Source of the DNA: Halothiobacillus sp.
GTDB taxonomy: Bacteria; Pseudomonadota; Gammaproteobacteria; Halothiobacillales; Halothiobacillaceae
Direction of reading: 5' to 3'
DNA: 64,000 nt
Assembly: GCA_023255735.1 (NCBI GenBank)
Contig: JAGDVP010000028.1
Span: 1-64,000, forward strand
Part shown: positions 31,036 to 39,396 of the stretch, piece by piece
Position numbering within the stretch: the stretch's first letter is position 1
Layout of the letters: the number at the start of each line of letters is the position of its first letter
Translations under genes and position numbers: made by a program
Notes under the pieces: model-generated
Database searches by the model: none
What the model saw: only the letters and a program-made list of their open reading frames with translations
What the model was told of the DNA's origin: nothing

Positions 31036-31917
31036 TTATATCGCTTGCTTGGGCACCAAATGGTGTTTTAAAAAGCCGGCTAATTCATCCATGTGCTGGC
31101 CTATTTCATCGCTGGCATCATGCTCGCCGGGTAGGATTCTTAAAATAACCTCGTGATGCGGGCGGCGTTCATAAAGGGCTTTTGCATCGTCGGGCGGTAC
31201 GGTGGTGTCCTCGCTGCCGTGCATAAGCAAGATGGGGCAGCGGATGCTTTGGATGCTGTTGACGGGCGCAATGGCATCAAAGCGGTAGCCAATCACCCAC
31301 TGCACATAGGTGAGCACATACCAGCCGAGCGGAAAAAACGGCAGGCCTTTTTCTGCCAGCCAGCGGCGCATCATGCCATCGGGGTGGGCAAACGCGGCGA
31401 GGCTCACCACGGCAGAAATATCCGCTCGGCGCGAGGCGGCAAGCAAGGTGGCGGCCGCGCCGACGGAATGCCCGATGAGCGCGGTGCGCTTAATGCTTAA
31501 GTCGGGTTGGGTTTTAAGCCAAGCGAGGGCTGCGTCAATATCTTCAGCAAAGCGGGGCATCGATGAGAAGTTATCGCTATCGCTGCTGCCGTGATTGCGG
31601 GCATCAAACAGCAGCACGCTAAAACCCGCCGCCTGCAGTGGGCGCGCCAAGGGCAGCATGAGTTCTCGATTTGCACCCCAGCCGTGGGTGATGACGACAA
31701 GGCCTTGGTTGGGCTGGCCGGGGAGCAACCAGCCATCCAGCATTCGATGGCGTTGGGTGGGTATGCGGATGGCCTGGCCAGATAACCCATGCTCGGCGAG
31801 GGTGTAAAGAATGGGTTCACGCGGGGCAGTCAAGCTTCGGCGCAATCGGCGGTTGAGTAACAGCAACAGCAAGATGAGGGTGGCGCTACCGATGAGTGCA
31901 GAGATTAAAAATATCAT
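31036..31917 (-). CDS. Membrane-anchored alpha/beta hydrolase
   Basis: Hydrolase of 293 residues with an N-terminal transmembrane helix (about 2-22) and a basic segment after it. The alpha/beta-hydrolase core shows THGWGANRE (oxyanion region), nucleophile Ser151 in GHSVG, acid Asp in HGSEDTTVP and His in GEHDAS. Substrate unknown; peptidase and esterase relatives share this shape. It begins nine bases after envZ ends, so it is the third gene of the ompR-envZ operon. Confidence 0.85.
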   Translation of the reverse strand: MIFLISALIGSATLILLLLLLNRRLRRSLTAPREPILYTLAEHGLSGQAIRIPTQRHRMLDGWLLPGQPNQGLVVITHGWGANRELMLPLARPLQAAGFSVLLFDARNHGSSDSDNFSSMPRFAEDIDAALAWLKTQPDLSIKRTALIGHSVGAAATLLAASRRADISAVVSLAAFAHPDGMMRRWLAEKGLPFFPLGWYVLTYVQWVIGYRFDAIAPVNSIQSIRCPILLMHGSEDTTVPPDDAKALYERRPHHEVILRILPGEHDASDEIGQHMDELAGFLKHHLVPKQAI

Positions 31918-31926
31918 TGCAAGGGA

Positions 31927-33459
31927 TTAACTCGTGGGTTCGGGCATGGTTTTAGGTAGGCTGATTTGCACCCGTGTGCCGCCGCCCTCACGCGGTAAAA
32001 TCAGGATATCGCCGCCCATGCCGCGTACGATGGCTCGGGCAATCGCCAGCCCTAAACCACTGCCGCCGGTATGTCGCGCGCGGGAGGATTCCAAGCGAAC
32101 ATAGGGCTCAAAAACCCGCTCTCGATCGGCTTCGCTAATGCCAGAGCCTCGATCTTCAATCGATAGCGTGAGGTGATCCCGCGATTCATTAAAATATAAA
32201 TCAATTTGGCCATTACCGTAGCGACGCGCGTTTTCGAGAATATTTTGCAGGGCGCGTTGCAGGGCTTGTGGGCGGGTTTTGATGGGCTGATAGGCCTCGC
32301 CGTGGCGCGTGATATGGGCGCCGAGCAGTTCCATGTCTTCACAGAGAATATCCAGCAAGGCGTTGAGATCAAAGGCCACAATCGGCTCAGAGGGCGTGCC
32401 CGCCCGCAAAAAAGCCAGCGTATGGCCGATCATGTCATCCATCTCGGTTAAATCCGCTTCAATTTTTTGCTTCAGCGCATCGTCGGGTAAATGGGCGATG
32501 CGCAGGCGCAGGCGCGTGATGGGCAGACGCAAATCGTGCGAAACCCCCGCCAGTGCTTGGCCACGGGCTTCTATCATGCGTTTAATATCGTTTTGCATTT
32601 GGTTAAACGCGCGCGCTGCTCGGGCAACTTCACGCGGACCGTGTTCATCAAGCGGAGCTTGGTCGAGATGTTTGGGCAGCTGGGCGGCCGCCATGGCTAG
32701 GGCATCCAGCGGGCGGGTGAGTCGCCGCACCACAAAGCCGATGCCCACAATCACTAAAACGCCGAGTAACAAAAGCCAGCCCATCGTTCTAAACGGCCAG
32801 CGAATGGGCGGGGGCAGGGCATGGCGCAGGGTAAGCACACTGCCATCATCCAGCCGCGCTTGAATGAGTAAAAACCGCTCTTCGTGCGGCGGGGGCAATG
32901 GCTTGATTTGCCAAGGATGCGTGCGTGCCCAAAGCGGGGTGGGCAGTTCTAATTGTTCGCTGGCTAAGGTATCAAGCTCGAACGGGCGCCTAGGGTAATC
33001 TTCCCATTGCACGGCGAAGACTTGCAGGGGAATCGGGGTGAGCAGGGCTTTGCGTAGCCGCGCGGCGAATAGTTCACTGGCTTGGTTGATGCGATCAGTT
33101 TGGGGGTGCTTTTGGGGCTCTCGCCAGGCTTGCCGAGCCAGAAGCCGGGTGGGTGGGGCACTGAGCCAGCGTGCCAGTTGGCGCCGCTCTGCGGGGGTGG
33201 CTTCATTTTGAATCTGGATAATTTGGGCAATGCGTTGCACCGCATAATCGCCTAATAAGCGCTCGCCCAAGCGGGCACGATCGGTGAGCAGCAGGCTTAA
33301 ACTTAGCGTAAAGGCCGCCACAATCCCTAAAATCAAGGCCAGTAAAATTTGGCCAAATAAGCTTTTAGGTAGAATATTGAGCGAGCTTCGTGCCGCCGGC
33401 TTGCGTATCGGATGAAAGCGGCGGGAGGGGGACGATTCGCTTAAAGGGGCGGTAGGCAA
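31927..33459 (-). CDS. EnvZ-like sensor histidine kinase
   Basis: Transmembrane sensor kinase of 510 residues. Two helices (about 33-58 and 224-245) enclose a periplasmic domain of about 165 residues, followed by a HAMP segment (RRLTRPLDALAMAA), the dimerisation helix with His308 in AGVSHDLRLPITRLR, and the ATPase domain with NILENARRYG, DRGSGIS and GGSGLGLAI. The H box and domain order match the EnvZ/OmpB type. It starts 17 bases after the response-regulator gene. The sensory domain is long and divergent, so osmolarity sensing should not be assumed. Confidence 0.88.
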   Translation of the reverse strand: MPTAPLSESSPSRRFHPIRKPAARSSLNILPKSLFGQILLALILGIVAAFTLSLSLLLTDRARLGERLLGDYAVQRIAQIIQIQNEATPAERRQLARWLSAPPTRLLARQAWREPQKHPQTDRINQASELFAARLRKALLTPIPLQVFAVQWEDYPRRPFELDTLASEQLELPTPLWARTHPWQIKPLPPPHEERFLLIQARLDDGSVLTLRHALPPPIRWPFRTMGWLLLLGVLVIVGIGFVVRRLTRPLDALAMAAAQLPKHLDQAPLDEHGPREVARAARAFNQMQNDIKRMIEARGQALAGVSHDLRLPITRLRLRIAHLPDDALKQKIEADLTEMDDMIGHTLAFLRAGTPSEPIVAFDLNALLDILCEDMELLGAHITRHGEAYQPIKTRPQALQRALQNILENARRYGNGQIDLYFNESRDHLTLSIEDRGSGISEADRERVFEPYVRLESSRARHTGGSGLGLAIARAIVRGMGGDILILPREGGGTRVQISLPKTMPEPTS

Positions 33460-33476
33460 TCTTTTATCCTTGGCGA

Positions 33477-34205
33477 CTATTTTGGGCGACCGGGCAGCGC
33501 CGGAGCCGCGCCCAATTGATTGGTAATCAGCATGTAGCCTTCATTGCGAATGGTTTTAATCAGGGTAGGCTCGCGGGCATCATCCCCCAAACGGCGGCGC
33601 AGGCGGCTCATCATCACATCAATGGTGCGATCTAGTGGATCCGCATCGCGTCCGGCTAGGGCATCCATCAGCTGATCCCGTGATAGCACATGGTTTGGGT
33701 GTTCTGCCAAGGCTTTGAGCAAACGAAACTCACCGGTGGAAAGCGGGGTGACCACCTGATCGGCGCCCACAAGATGCCGTGCGGCTAAATCGAGTATCCA
33801 GCCGCCGAAGTGCAAATTGCGCACCGTGCTACCTTGCCCCTGCTGTTCGGCACGGCGAAAAATACTGCGAATGCGCGCCAGCAATTCGCGGGGATGAAAG
33901 GGCTTGGGCAGATAATCATCAGCGCCCATTTCCAAACCAATAATTCGATCCATCTCATCGCCCCTTGCCGTGAGCATTAAGATGGGCGTGCTCATTCGAG
34001 CGCGCACGTTGCGGCACAGTGTTAAGCCATCATCGCCGGGCAGCATCACATCTAGAATGATAAGGTCAATCTGCGTATCGGCGAGTCGAGCCCATAAATC
34101 GCCGCCTTCAGCCGCCTCAATCACAAGATAACCTTGCTCACTTAAATAGGTGTGCAACAGGGCGCGTAAATCAGGATCATCATCGACAACCAATAAGGTT
34201 TTCAT
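33477..34205 (-). CDS. ompR: OmpR-family response regulator
   Basis: DNA-binding regulator of 242 residues. The receiver has Asp8-10 and phosphoacceptor Asp52 (LDVMLPGDDG); the winged helix (about 135-230) contains LSTGEFRLLKALAEHPNHVLSR in two parts, RTIDVMMSRLRRRLGDD and the final IRNEGYML. I chose the ATG at 34205 (MKTLLVVDDD). It is paired with the downstream EnvZ-like kinase. Divergent from it is a Spy-like gene, and a spaced direct repeat lies between, which fits control of that gene by this regulator. Confidence 0.9.
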   Translation of the reverse strand: MKTLLVVDDDPDLRALLHTYLSEQGYLVIEAAEGGDLWARLADTQIDLIILDVMLPGDDGLTLCRNVRARMSTPILMLTARGDEMDRIIGLEMGADDYLPKPFHPRELLARIRSIFRRAEQQGQGSTVRNLHFGGWILDLAARHLVGADQVVTPLSTGEFRLLKALAEHPNHVLSRDQLMDALAGRDADPLDRTIDVMMSRLRRRLGDDAREPTLIKTIRNEGYMLITNQLGAAPALPGRPK

Positions 34206-34302
34206 GCGGGTCTCACTTTGCTCAATCAATTACCCCCATCTTAGCCGAGTGGCGGCTGGGCACTGAAACTTAACTTCGGTAAATAACAAAATACCCACAC
34301 GC

Positions 34303-34341
34303 GGTTTACATAATGCAGGCAAATTGCAATGCTGGGTTTAC
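34303..34341 (+). promoter_or_regulatory. Direct repeat GGTTTAC, candidate regulator site
   Basis: GGTTTAC occurs at 34303-34309 and again at 34335-34341, 32 bases apart (three helical turns), in the divergent region between ompR and the Spy-like gene. OmpR-family proteins bind spaced direct repeats, so this is a plausible binding region, but no consensus for this regulator is known. Confidence 0.35.
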
Positions 34342-34402
34342 GATCGATTGTTTCAATAGCCAACCTACTGAGATGTTTCTTGTTTTTATTGAGAGGTTTC
34401 GC

Positions 34403-34978
34403 ATGAACAATCACCCATCGTCGAATGTGTTGTCGAAAATTGCCGATCGGCCGCAAATGCACCGCGTCACTCTAATTGCCATGGGCGTGATCGCCTTATT
34501 TGCTGTGGGCATGAATATCAGCCGAGCAGACACCCCCATCGCACCGCCCGGCGTGACAGTGCAACCCAGCAATCCCCCTGGCATGCAGCACCGCATGAAC
34601 CCCGAGAGAATGGCCAAAATGCGCGAACGCCGCAAGGCACATATGACGCAAGAACTGGATACGATGTCTAATCGTCTGCAAATTACGGCCAGTGAACAGC
34701 CCATATGGGATCAATACAAAGCGGCGCGAATGGGGCTGCTGCCCGATGAGATGCCCGGCATGAAGCCTTCCATGAACGCGGCGGACATGGCGCAAATGCG
34801 GGCTGAACGCGCCAGCGAAATGGCAAAAAAATTGGGTGTATTGAGCACTGCGACAACGCAATTGCGTGCCGCACTGGCACCCAATCAGCAGCAAGTACTG
34901 GATGAAATGGCACACACTTGGCGTGGAAAAATGCAGCATCATCGGCCGGGTGAAGAGCGCTTATCTCACCATTCGTGA
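34403..34978 (+). CDS. Spy/CpxP-like periplasmic protein
   Basis: Periplasmic protein of 191 residues with an N-terminal hydrophobic export segment (about 21-38). The rest is highly charged, Met-rich and helical, with an LTxxQ-type segment (LQITASEQPIWDQY, about 92-105) as in Spy and CpxP, and a His-rich end. Such proteins act as stress chaperones or metal-stress sensors in the periplasm. GAGAGG upstream sets the ATG at 34403. It is divergent from the ompR-envZ pair and ended by a strong terminator. Confidence 0.8.
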   Translation: MNNHPSSNVLSKIADRPQMHRVTLIAMGVIALFAVGMNISRADTPIAPPGVTVQPSNPPGMQHRMNPERMAKMRERRKAHMTQELDTMSNRLQITASEQPIWDQYKAARMGLLPDEMPGMKPSMNAADMAQMRAERASEMAKKLGVLSTATTQLRAALAPNQQQVLDEMAHTWRGKMQHHRPGEERLSHHS

Positions 34979-35013
34979 TGCGCTGATGCCTTAATCTTAA
35001 GTTCTTTGAACCA

Positions 35014-35039
35014 AACCCGCCCTCAGTGGCGGGTTTTTT
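35014..35039 (+). terminator. Rho-independent terminator of the Spy-like gene
   Basis: ACCCGCC (35015-35021) pairs perfectly with GGCGGGT (35028-35034) around a six-base loop, followed by a T run to 35039. Confidence 0.9.
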
Positions 35040-35061
35040 ATTCCAATATTTTTGTGGCCGC

Positions 35062-35098
35062 TTGACAATTTAAAACTAAAATATCTAATATTTTAGTT
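35062..35098 (+). promoter_or_regulatory. arsR promoter with overlapping 25-bp palindrome
   Basis: A consensus -35 TTGACA (35062-35067) and a -10 TAATAT (35086-35091) are 18 bases apart. A perfect palindrome with 11-base arms, AACTAAAATAT and ATATTTTAGTT, and a three-base centre covers 35074-35098, including the -10 and ending at the base before the arsR ATG. This should be the ArsR operator. The predicted transcription start falls within a few bases of the ATG, so the message may be leaderless. Confidence 0.8.
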
Positions 35099-35434
35099 AT
35101 GAAAACGGAATACCTAAATCAAATCCCCGATAGCTGGGCTGAGACTGCCGAAATTTTTACCGCCTTAGGCGATAGCCATCGGCAACGGATTTTGTTGCTG
35201 TTCGAACCGAATGAACAACTCACTATTTCGCAAATCGTGGCGGTATTTCCGCTGTCACGCACCGCGATGACCCACCACTTGAATGTTTTGCGCGATGCAA
35301 AATTACTCACGAGTGAAAAAATCGGCAAAGAAGTTTTCCTCAAAGTGAATACCGAGTTACTGCTGCACACGTTCTCGTTGCTGGGCGGTTTTGTGCAAAA
35401 CTTACACAGTCAAGAAAGGAATCAAGATGAATAA
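35099..35434 (+). CDS. ArsR-family transcriptional regulator
   Basis: Winged-helix repressor of 111 residues. The helix-turn-helix reads ISQIVAVFPLSRTAMTHHLNVL, and the N-terminal ALGDSHRQRILLLF is the usual ArsR entry. There is no Cys residue at all, so the classical metal-thiolate sensing sites are absent; the ligand is unknown. It has a near-consensus promoter buried in a 25-bp palindrome, which points to tight autorepression. Its last eight bases overlap the start of the aas remnant, placing it at the head of an arsR-aas-lplT unit concerned with lysophospholipid recycling. Confidence 0.9.
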   Translation: MKTEYLNQIPDSWAETAEIFTALGDSHRQRILLLFEPNEQLTISQIVAVFPLSRTAMTHHLNVLRDAKLLTSEKIGKEVFLKVNTELLLHTFSLLGGFVQNLHSQERNQDE

Positions 35435-36369
35435 AACGTTGCAAACACTCATTCGGAGCTTGCTCCGACTTATTTTACGCCCCCTGTTTCGGATTGAGGT
35501 GCGGGGTGCGGCGCCAACACACCGGGGTGATGCAAAACTGCTGGTTTCGGTGGGGGCTTAAATTAGTGGATACCGTGGCGGTTGATCCGCTGCGGCCAAT
35601 CGGCATGAAAACCGTGCTTAAAGCGTTAAAGTCGGGCCGACCGGTGGTGATTTTTCCCGAAGGCCGTATTAGCAATACCGGCGGGCTTATGAAGGTGTAT
35701 GACGGGTCGGCCATGCTGGCCACTTTGAGCGGGGCGGAACTTATTCCCGTGCGTCTTGATGGCTTAAAACGCAGTTATTTCAGTCGGATGTCGTCCGAGC
35801 AGCCGAAATCATGGCTACCCAAAGTAACCCTCACCCTTTTGCCCGCCACCCGGATTGATTCATTTAAGACCCCGAGGGTAAGCCCAAAGGCGTGGTGTGG
35901 TCGCATCGCGCGCTTATGGCCAACGTGGCGCAAGTTCAATCCGTGTTTGATTTAACACCCACCGATAACCTGCTGAATGGATTGCCTATTTTTCATGCTT
36001 TTGGTTTAACGGGTGGGCTGCTCTTACCCTTGCTAACCGGGGCGCGGGTGTTTTTGCACGTATCGCCGCTGCAGTACAAACTGGTGCCAGAAATTGCCTA
36101 TGATCGCAATTGCACCCTGCTATTTGGCACCAGCACCTTTTTAGCCAACTATGGCAAATTTGCCCATCCTTATGATTTTCACCAATTGCGCTATGTCATC
36201 GCTGGGGCCGAAAAACTCAATCCGGCCGTTCAAACTTTGTGGTTTAACAAATTTGGTTTACGCATTTTGGAAGGTTATGGTGTCACTGAAACCGCGTCTG
36301 CTTCTGAAAGTCGCCAACATCGCCCTGCTGGGCTCGGGCAAAATTGATTACCAAACCTTAAAACTATAG
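35427..36369 (+). pseudogene. aas: Collapsed aas (acyltransferase/acyl-ACP synthetase) pseudogene
   Basis: Remnant of the bifunctional 2-acylglycerophosphoethanolamine acyltransferase/acyl-ACP synthetase, normally about 700 residues but here about 940 bases. Four pieces remain in order: the N-terminal start (35427-35560); the acyltransferase part with RPVVIFPEGRISNTGGLMK (to about 35872); part of the adenylating domain from [17 protein letters not shown] through [14 protein letters not shown] (about 35874-36295); and the last residues [16 protein letters not shown] (to 36369). Between them, three stretches are missing, including the HX4D acyltransferase motif, and the frame changes. The intact start and end and the intact lplT next to it suggest recent decay by internal deletions. 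Confidence 0.88.
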
Positions 36370-36383
36370 GCGCAGGAGGCCGT

Positions 36384-37601
36384 ATGAATCCCATCGCTGA
36401 CTCGGGCGACAATCGTCTTGTTTCCATGGGCATGCTTGCCTTGTTGGCCGCCCAATTTTTATCGGCAATGGCGGATAACCTGCTCTTTGTGGCCGCAATT
36501 GCCTTACTTAAAGGAGCGAGCGGTGGTGATGCATTACTGCCGGTGCTGCAAGTGGTTTTTGTTATCGCGTTCATCGTATTGGCGCCCTTTGTCGGGCCGT
36601 TTGCCGATGGGTTCTCCAAAGGGCGGGTGATGTTTTATGCCAATTTCATCAAATTAGCCGGTGCGAGTTTCATTCTATTCGGCGGCAATCCCCTGTTAGG
36701 CTACGCCGTTGCAGGCATCGGTGCGGCCATTTATTCGCCCGCAAAATACGGCATACTTACTCAATTAGTGCCTCCAGCTCAATTGGTTAAAGCCAATGGT
36801 TTGCTTGAAGCTTCCACCATTGTTGCCATCTTGCTGGGCGTATTAGGCGGCGGGTATTTGGCTGATCAATCCCTTTCCCTCGCTACCGGTGTGGCTGCAG
36901 GCTTGTACGTATTGGCTGCGGCGGCCAATTTGGCCATTCCCCGCTTGCCGAGCATTCAGCCCTTAACGGGCAACGATTTGCGCCACATGCCGCGTATTTT
37001 TGGGCATAACTTAAGCCTTTTGTGGCAAAACACCGATGCGCGGTTTTCAATTTTAGGAACCAGTATTTTTTGGGGTATGGGCTCAACCCTGCGATTGCTC
37101 ATGTTTGCTTGGGTACCGGTCGCACTCGGTTTGCTCGATAATCAAGCCCCCGCCAATTTAATGGGTGTTGTATCCATCGGCATTATTGTGGGCGCGGCCT
37201 TTGCGGCCTTCACAGTGAAGCTTGAGCGCGTTAACACGGCCTTGTGGGGTGGCTTGGCATTAGGGCCGCTCGTGTTAATGCTCGCTCCATTGCATCACCT
37301 TGAGCCAGCTGCCGCCGTGTTATTTGGTGTGGGGGTGGCCGGCGGGTTTTTTGTTGTGCCATTAAATGCCTTATTGCAAGAGCGCGGCACCGAAACAATT
37401 GGCGCAGGGCGCACGCTGGCGGTGCAAAATTTATTTGAAAATACCGCCATGTTGCTCATGGCTGGCATCTATTTGGGTCTAACCGCCTTGGGGTTTTCTG
37501 CCATTACCGTGGCCTACGGCTTTGGTATTTTGGTGCTGATTGCCCTGCTGGTCATTGGGGCAAATCGCCTGCGGGCGCAGCTCATCACCCCAGCGGATTA
37601 A
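36384..37601 (+). CDS. lplT: Lysophospholipid transporter LplT
   Basis: Major-facilitator inner-membrane protein of 405 residues that flips lysophosphatidylethanolamine and lysophosphatidylglycerol inward for reacylation by Aas. About 12 helices; the entry segment LAAQFLSAMADNLLFVAAIALLK and the GFSKGRVMFYANFIK loop match LplT. A ribosome site (CAGGAGG) lies before the ATG. Its partner enzyme aas, directly upstream, is a pseudogene, so imported lysolipid would need another acyltransferase. The 3' end overlaps the convergent maf gene by 17 bases. Confidence 0.92.
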   Translation: MNPIADSGDNRLVSMGMLALLAAQFLSAMADNLLFVAAIALLKGASGGDALLPVLQVVFVIAFIVLAPFVGPFADGFSKGRVMFYANFIKLAGASFILFGGNPLLGYAVAGIGAAIYSPAKYGILTQLVPPAQLVKANGLLEASTIVAILLGVLGGGYLADQSLSLATGVAAGLYVLAAAANLAIPRLPSIQPLTGNDLRHMPRIFGHNLSLLWQNTDARFSILGTSIFWGMGSTLRLLMFAWVPVALGLLDNQAPANLMGVVSIGIIVGAAFAAFTVKLERVNTALWGGLALGPLVLMLAPLHHLEPAAAVLFGVGVAGGFFVVPLNALLQERGTETIGAGRTLAVQNLFENTAMLLMAGIYLGLTALGFSAITVAYGFGILVLIALLVIGANRLRAQLITPAD

Positions 37602-38178
37602 TACCCGCGCCGCGCAGCAGGCGGGCGGTCGCAATTAACGGCAGGCCCATAATGGCCGTGGGGTCGCACGAGTGCATCGATTCGAGCAGCGTAATGCCAA
37701 GCCCCTCCGATTTCATGCTGCCGGCGCAATCAAAAGGGCGTTCTTGCGCGATATAGTGGGTAATTTCCGTGTCGCTTACGTCGCGCATTTGCGCCGTTAC
37801 CGTCTCAAAACTGGTTTGAACATGGCCGTGGGCATCCATAACCGCCACGGCGACATGAAATAAGATGGTTTGCCCCGACAGCATGCGCAGCTGCGCGAAG
37901 GCTTGTTCAGCTGAATGCGGCTTGCCTAAAATGTGGCTGCCACAGGCAACTAATTGATCGGAACCAATCACCACCGCCTGCGGATGCCGCGCCGCAACGG
38001 TGCGGGTTTTTTGCTGCGCCAACCGCAAACAAGCTGCTTGCGCATTTTCGCCTGCCTGCACCTGCTCATCAATCTCGGGTTTATCGATTTGATACGGTAC
38101 ATTAAGCCGATCCAGCAAGGCGCGTCGGGTAATTGACGAGGAGGCGAGAATCAAAGTTGGGGGTTTTTGCATAATCAT
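37585..38178 (-). CDS. yceF: Maf-family nucleotide pyrophosphatase, YceF type
   Basis: House-cleaning nucleotide pyrophosphatase of 197 residues. The Maf motif LASSSITRRALLDRLNVPY at the N-terminus and IGSDQLVACG in the middle are diagnostic; SDQ rather than a Phe-rich motif and the location next to yceD-rpmF point to YceF, which hydrolyses m7GTP. I chose the ATG at 38178 (MIMQKPP), with 38172 also possible. It is divergent from yceD, the conserved arrangement. Confidence 0.9.
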   Translation of the reverse strand: MIMQKPPTLILASSSITRRALLDRLNVPYQIDKPEIDEQVQAGENAQAACLRLAQQKTRTVAARHPQAVVIGSDQLVACGSHILGKPHSAEQAFAQLRMLSGQTILFHVAVAVMDAHGHVQTSFETVTAQMRDVSDTEITHYIAQERPFDCAGSMKSEGLGITLLESMHSCDPTAIMGLPLIATARLLRGAGINPLG

Positions 38179-38284
38179 TTTGCGTGCCGAGCAATAAATC
38201 GCTAATATTATACGATTCTGGTCTGGCATTTGGATTTGTTCTTGCCGCACTGCAATTTTAAGCGTTCGAGAAGGGCTTAGTTCA

Positions 38285-38950
38285 TTGGGTAAAAGTGCAA
38301 ACAATGCGGATTCTGTGCTCAAGGCGGGCGTGCCTGCCACTGAGCCGGCGGAAGTGCTGGTGCAATCAGCGGCGAGCTTGCCTAATTTGTTTGTACGCGC
38401 CTCGTGCGATAGCGAGCGTGTGTTTCGTGGGGCTGTGCGCCTAGGGGATTTGCCTCGATTGGTGCAATGGGTGCCCATGGATGAACCCGATACACTGCTC
38501 GCGTTTTCGTTGCGATTCTTTAGAGATTCGGGGCGGGATTTATTGGCGGAGATTTCAGTGCAAACAACCGTGCAAATGGATTGTGCGCGCTGCTTGAAGC
38601 CTATGAGCTTGCCTTTGGTGAGCTCGTCGGTATTGCATTTTGTTTATAATGATGAGCAGGCGCAGCATGTCATTGAAGCGCGTGAGCCCGTTTTAATCGA
38701 TGCAGAAGGCCGCATTGGCATTGCCGAATTACTGGAAGAAGAAGTCTTAATGGCGTTGCCGCCGGTTGCTATGCATGAGCATCAGTGCCGTCCGGCATGG
38801 CAGGAGACGGCGTCCAAAGAAGCGTTGCCCATTGCATCGGCTGAGCTTAGGCCAAATCCCTTTGCGGCTTTGGCCAAGCAGTGGCAAAAGCCTTTGTTAA
38901 CCGCGCAGGATGAGGCGGTAAGAGAATCGAAACAAGTAGACGATGAGTAA
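38285..38950 (+). CDS. yceD: YceD/DUF177 protein
   Basis: Protein of up to 221 residues in the DUF177 family, linked to 23S rRNA or large-subunit assembly because it nearly always precedes rpmF. The core has MDCARCLKP (paired cysteines), then an acidic region IGIAELLEEEVLMALPPV and the conserved late motif RPNPFAALAKQW. No ATG fits the N-terminus; TTG at 38285 with an AGAAGGG stretch upstream is my choice, so the first 30 or so residues are uncertain. Confidence 0.88.
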   Translation: MGKSANNADSVLKAGVPATEPAEVLVQSAASLPNLFVRASCDSERVFRGAVRLGDLPRLVQWVPMDEPDTLLAFSLRFFRDSGRDLLAEISVQTTVQMDCARCLKPMSLPLVSSSVLHFVYNDEQAQHVIEAREPVLIDAEGRIGIAELLEEEVLMALPPVAMHEHQCRPAWQETASKEALPIASAELRPNPFAALAKQWQKPLLTAQDEAVRESKQVDDE

Positions 38951-38994
38951 AATTTCTCGCAATCCTTTGAACTTGGGGTTGCGTGTTTGGTTTG

Positions 38995-39024
38995 GCGCCT
39001 TGTGTTAAACAGGGCGCAATTTTT
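38995..39024 (+). terminator. Attenuator-like hairpin between yceD and rpmF
   Basis: GCGCCTTGT (38995-39003) pairs with ACAGGGCGC (39009-39017) with one G-U pair and a five-base loop; AA then five T follow (39020-39024). It could partly stop transcription before rpmF and so set the ratio of L32 to YceD. Confidence 0.5.
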
Positions 39025-39042
39025 AAGTTAGGAGTTTAAAAA

Positions 39043-39231
39043 ATGGCTGTTCAGCAAAACAAAAAAAGTCGCGCCCGTCGTGATACCCGTCGCGCCCATG
39101 ATGCGTTGACAAAACCCACTTTATCTATTGATGCCACCAGTGGTGAAACCCATCGCCGTCATCAAGTAACAGCCGATGGCTTTTATCGCGGTCGCCGTGT
39201 TATTGCTGAAAAAGCCACTACCGAAGCTTAA
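39043..39231 (+). CDS. rpmF: 50S ribosomal protein L32
   Basis: Ribosomal protein of 62 residues beginning [20 protein letters not shown], the standard proteobacterial L32 start, and ending with GFYRGRRVI. It lacks the four zinc-binding cysteines found in some L32 forms, as is usual here. A ribosome site TTAGGAG precedes it. The yceD-rpmF-plsX-fabH order is conserved. Confidence 0.97.
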   Translation: MAVQQNKKSRARRDTRRAHDALTKPTLSIDATSGETHRRHQVTADGFYRGRRVIAEKATTEA

Positions 39232-39266
39232 TTAACCGAAACTCGGTGATGGCGCAGGACAAAACT

Positions 39267-39297
39267 AACCTTGCGTGCCTAAGTGCGCAGGGTTTTT
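39267..39297 (+). terminator. Rho-independent terminator after rpmF
   Basis: AACCTTGCG (39267-39275) pairs with CGCAGGGTT (39286-39294) with one G-U pair around a ten-base loop, running straight into five T. It separates rpmF from plsX, which then needs its own promoter or read-through. Confidence 0.75.
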
Positions 39298-39396
39298 GTT
39301 TTGGCTGACTATTTAACCTGAGATGTTCGGCAAACGCTGGCCGTTTTGGGTTTATTTCCCACAAAATAAAAGCATTTGATGAGGCTCAGCTTGTCC

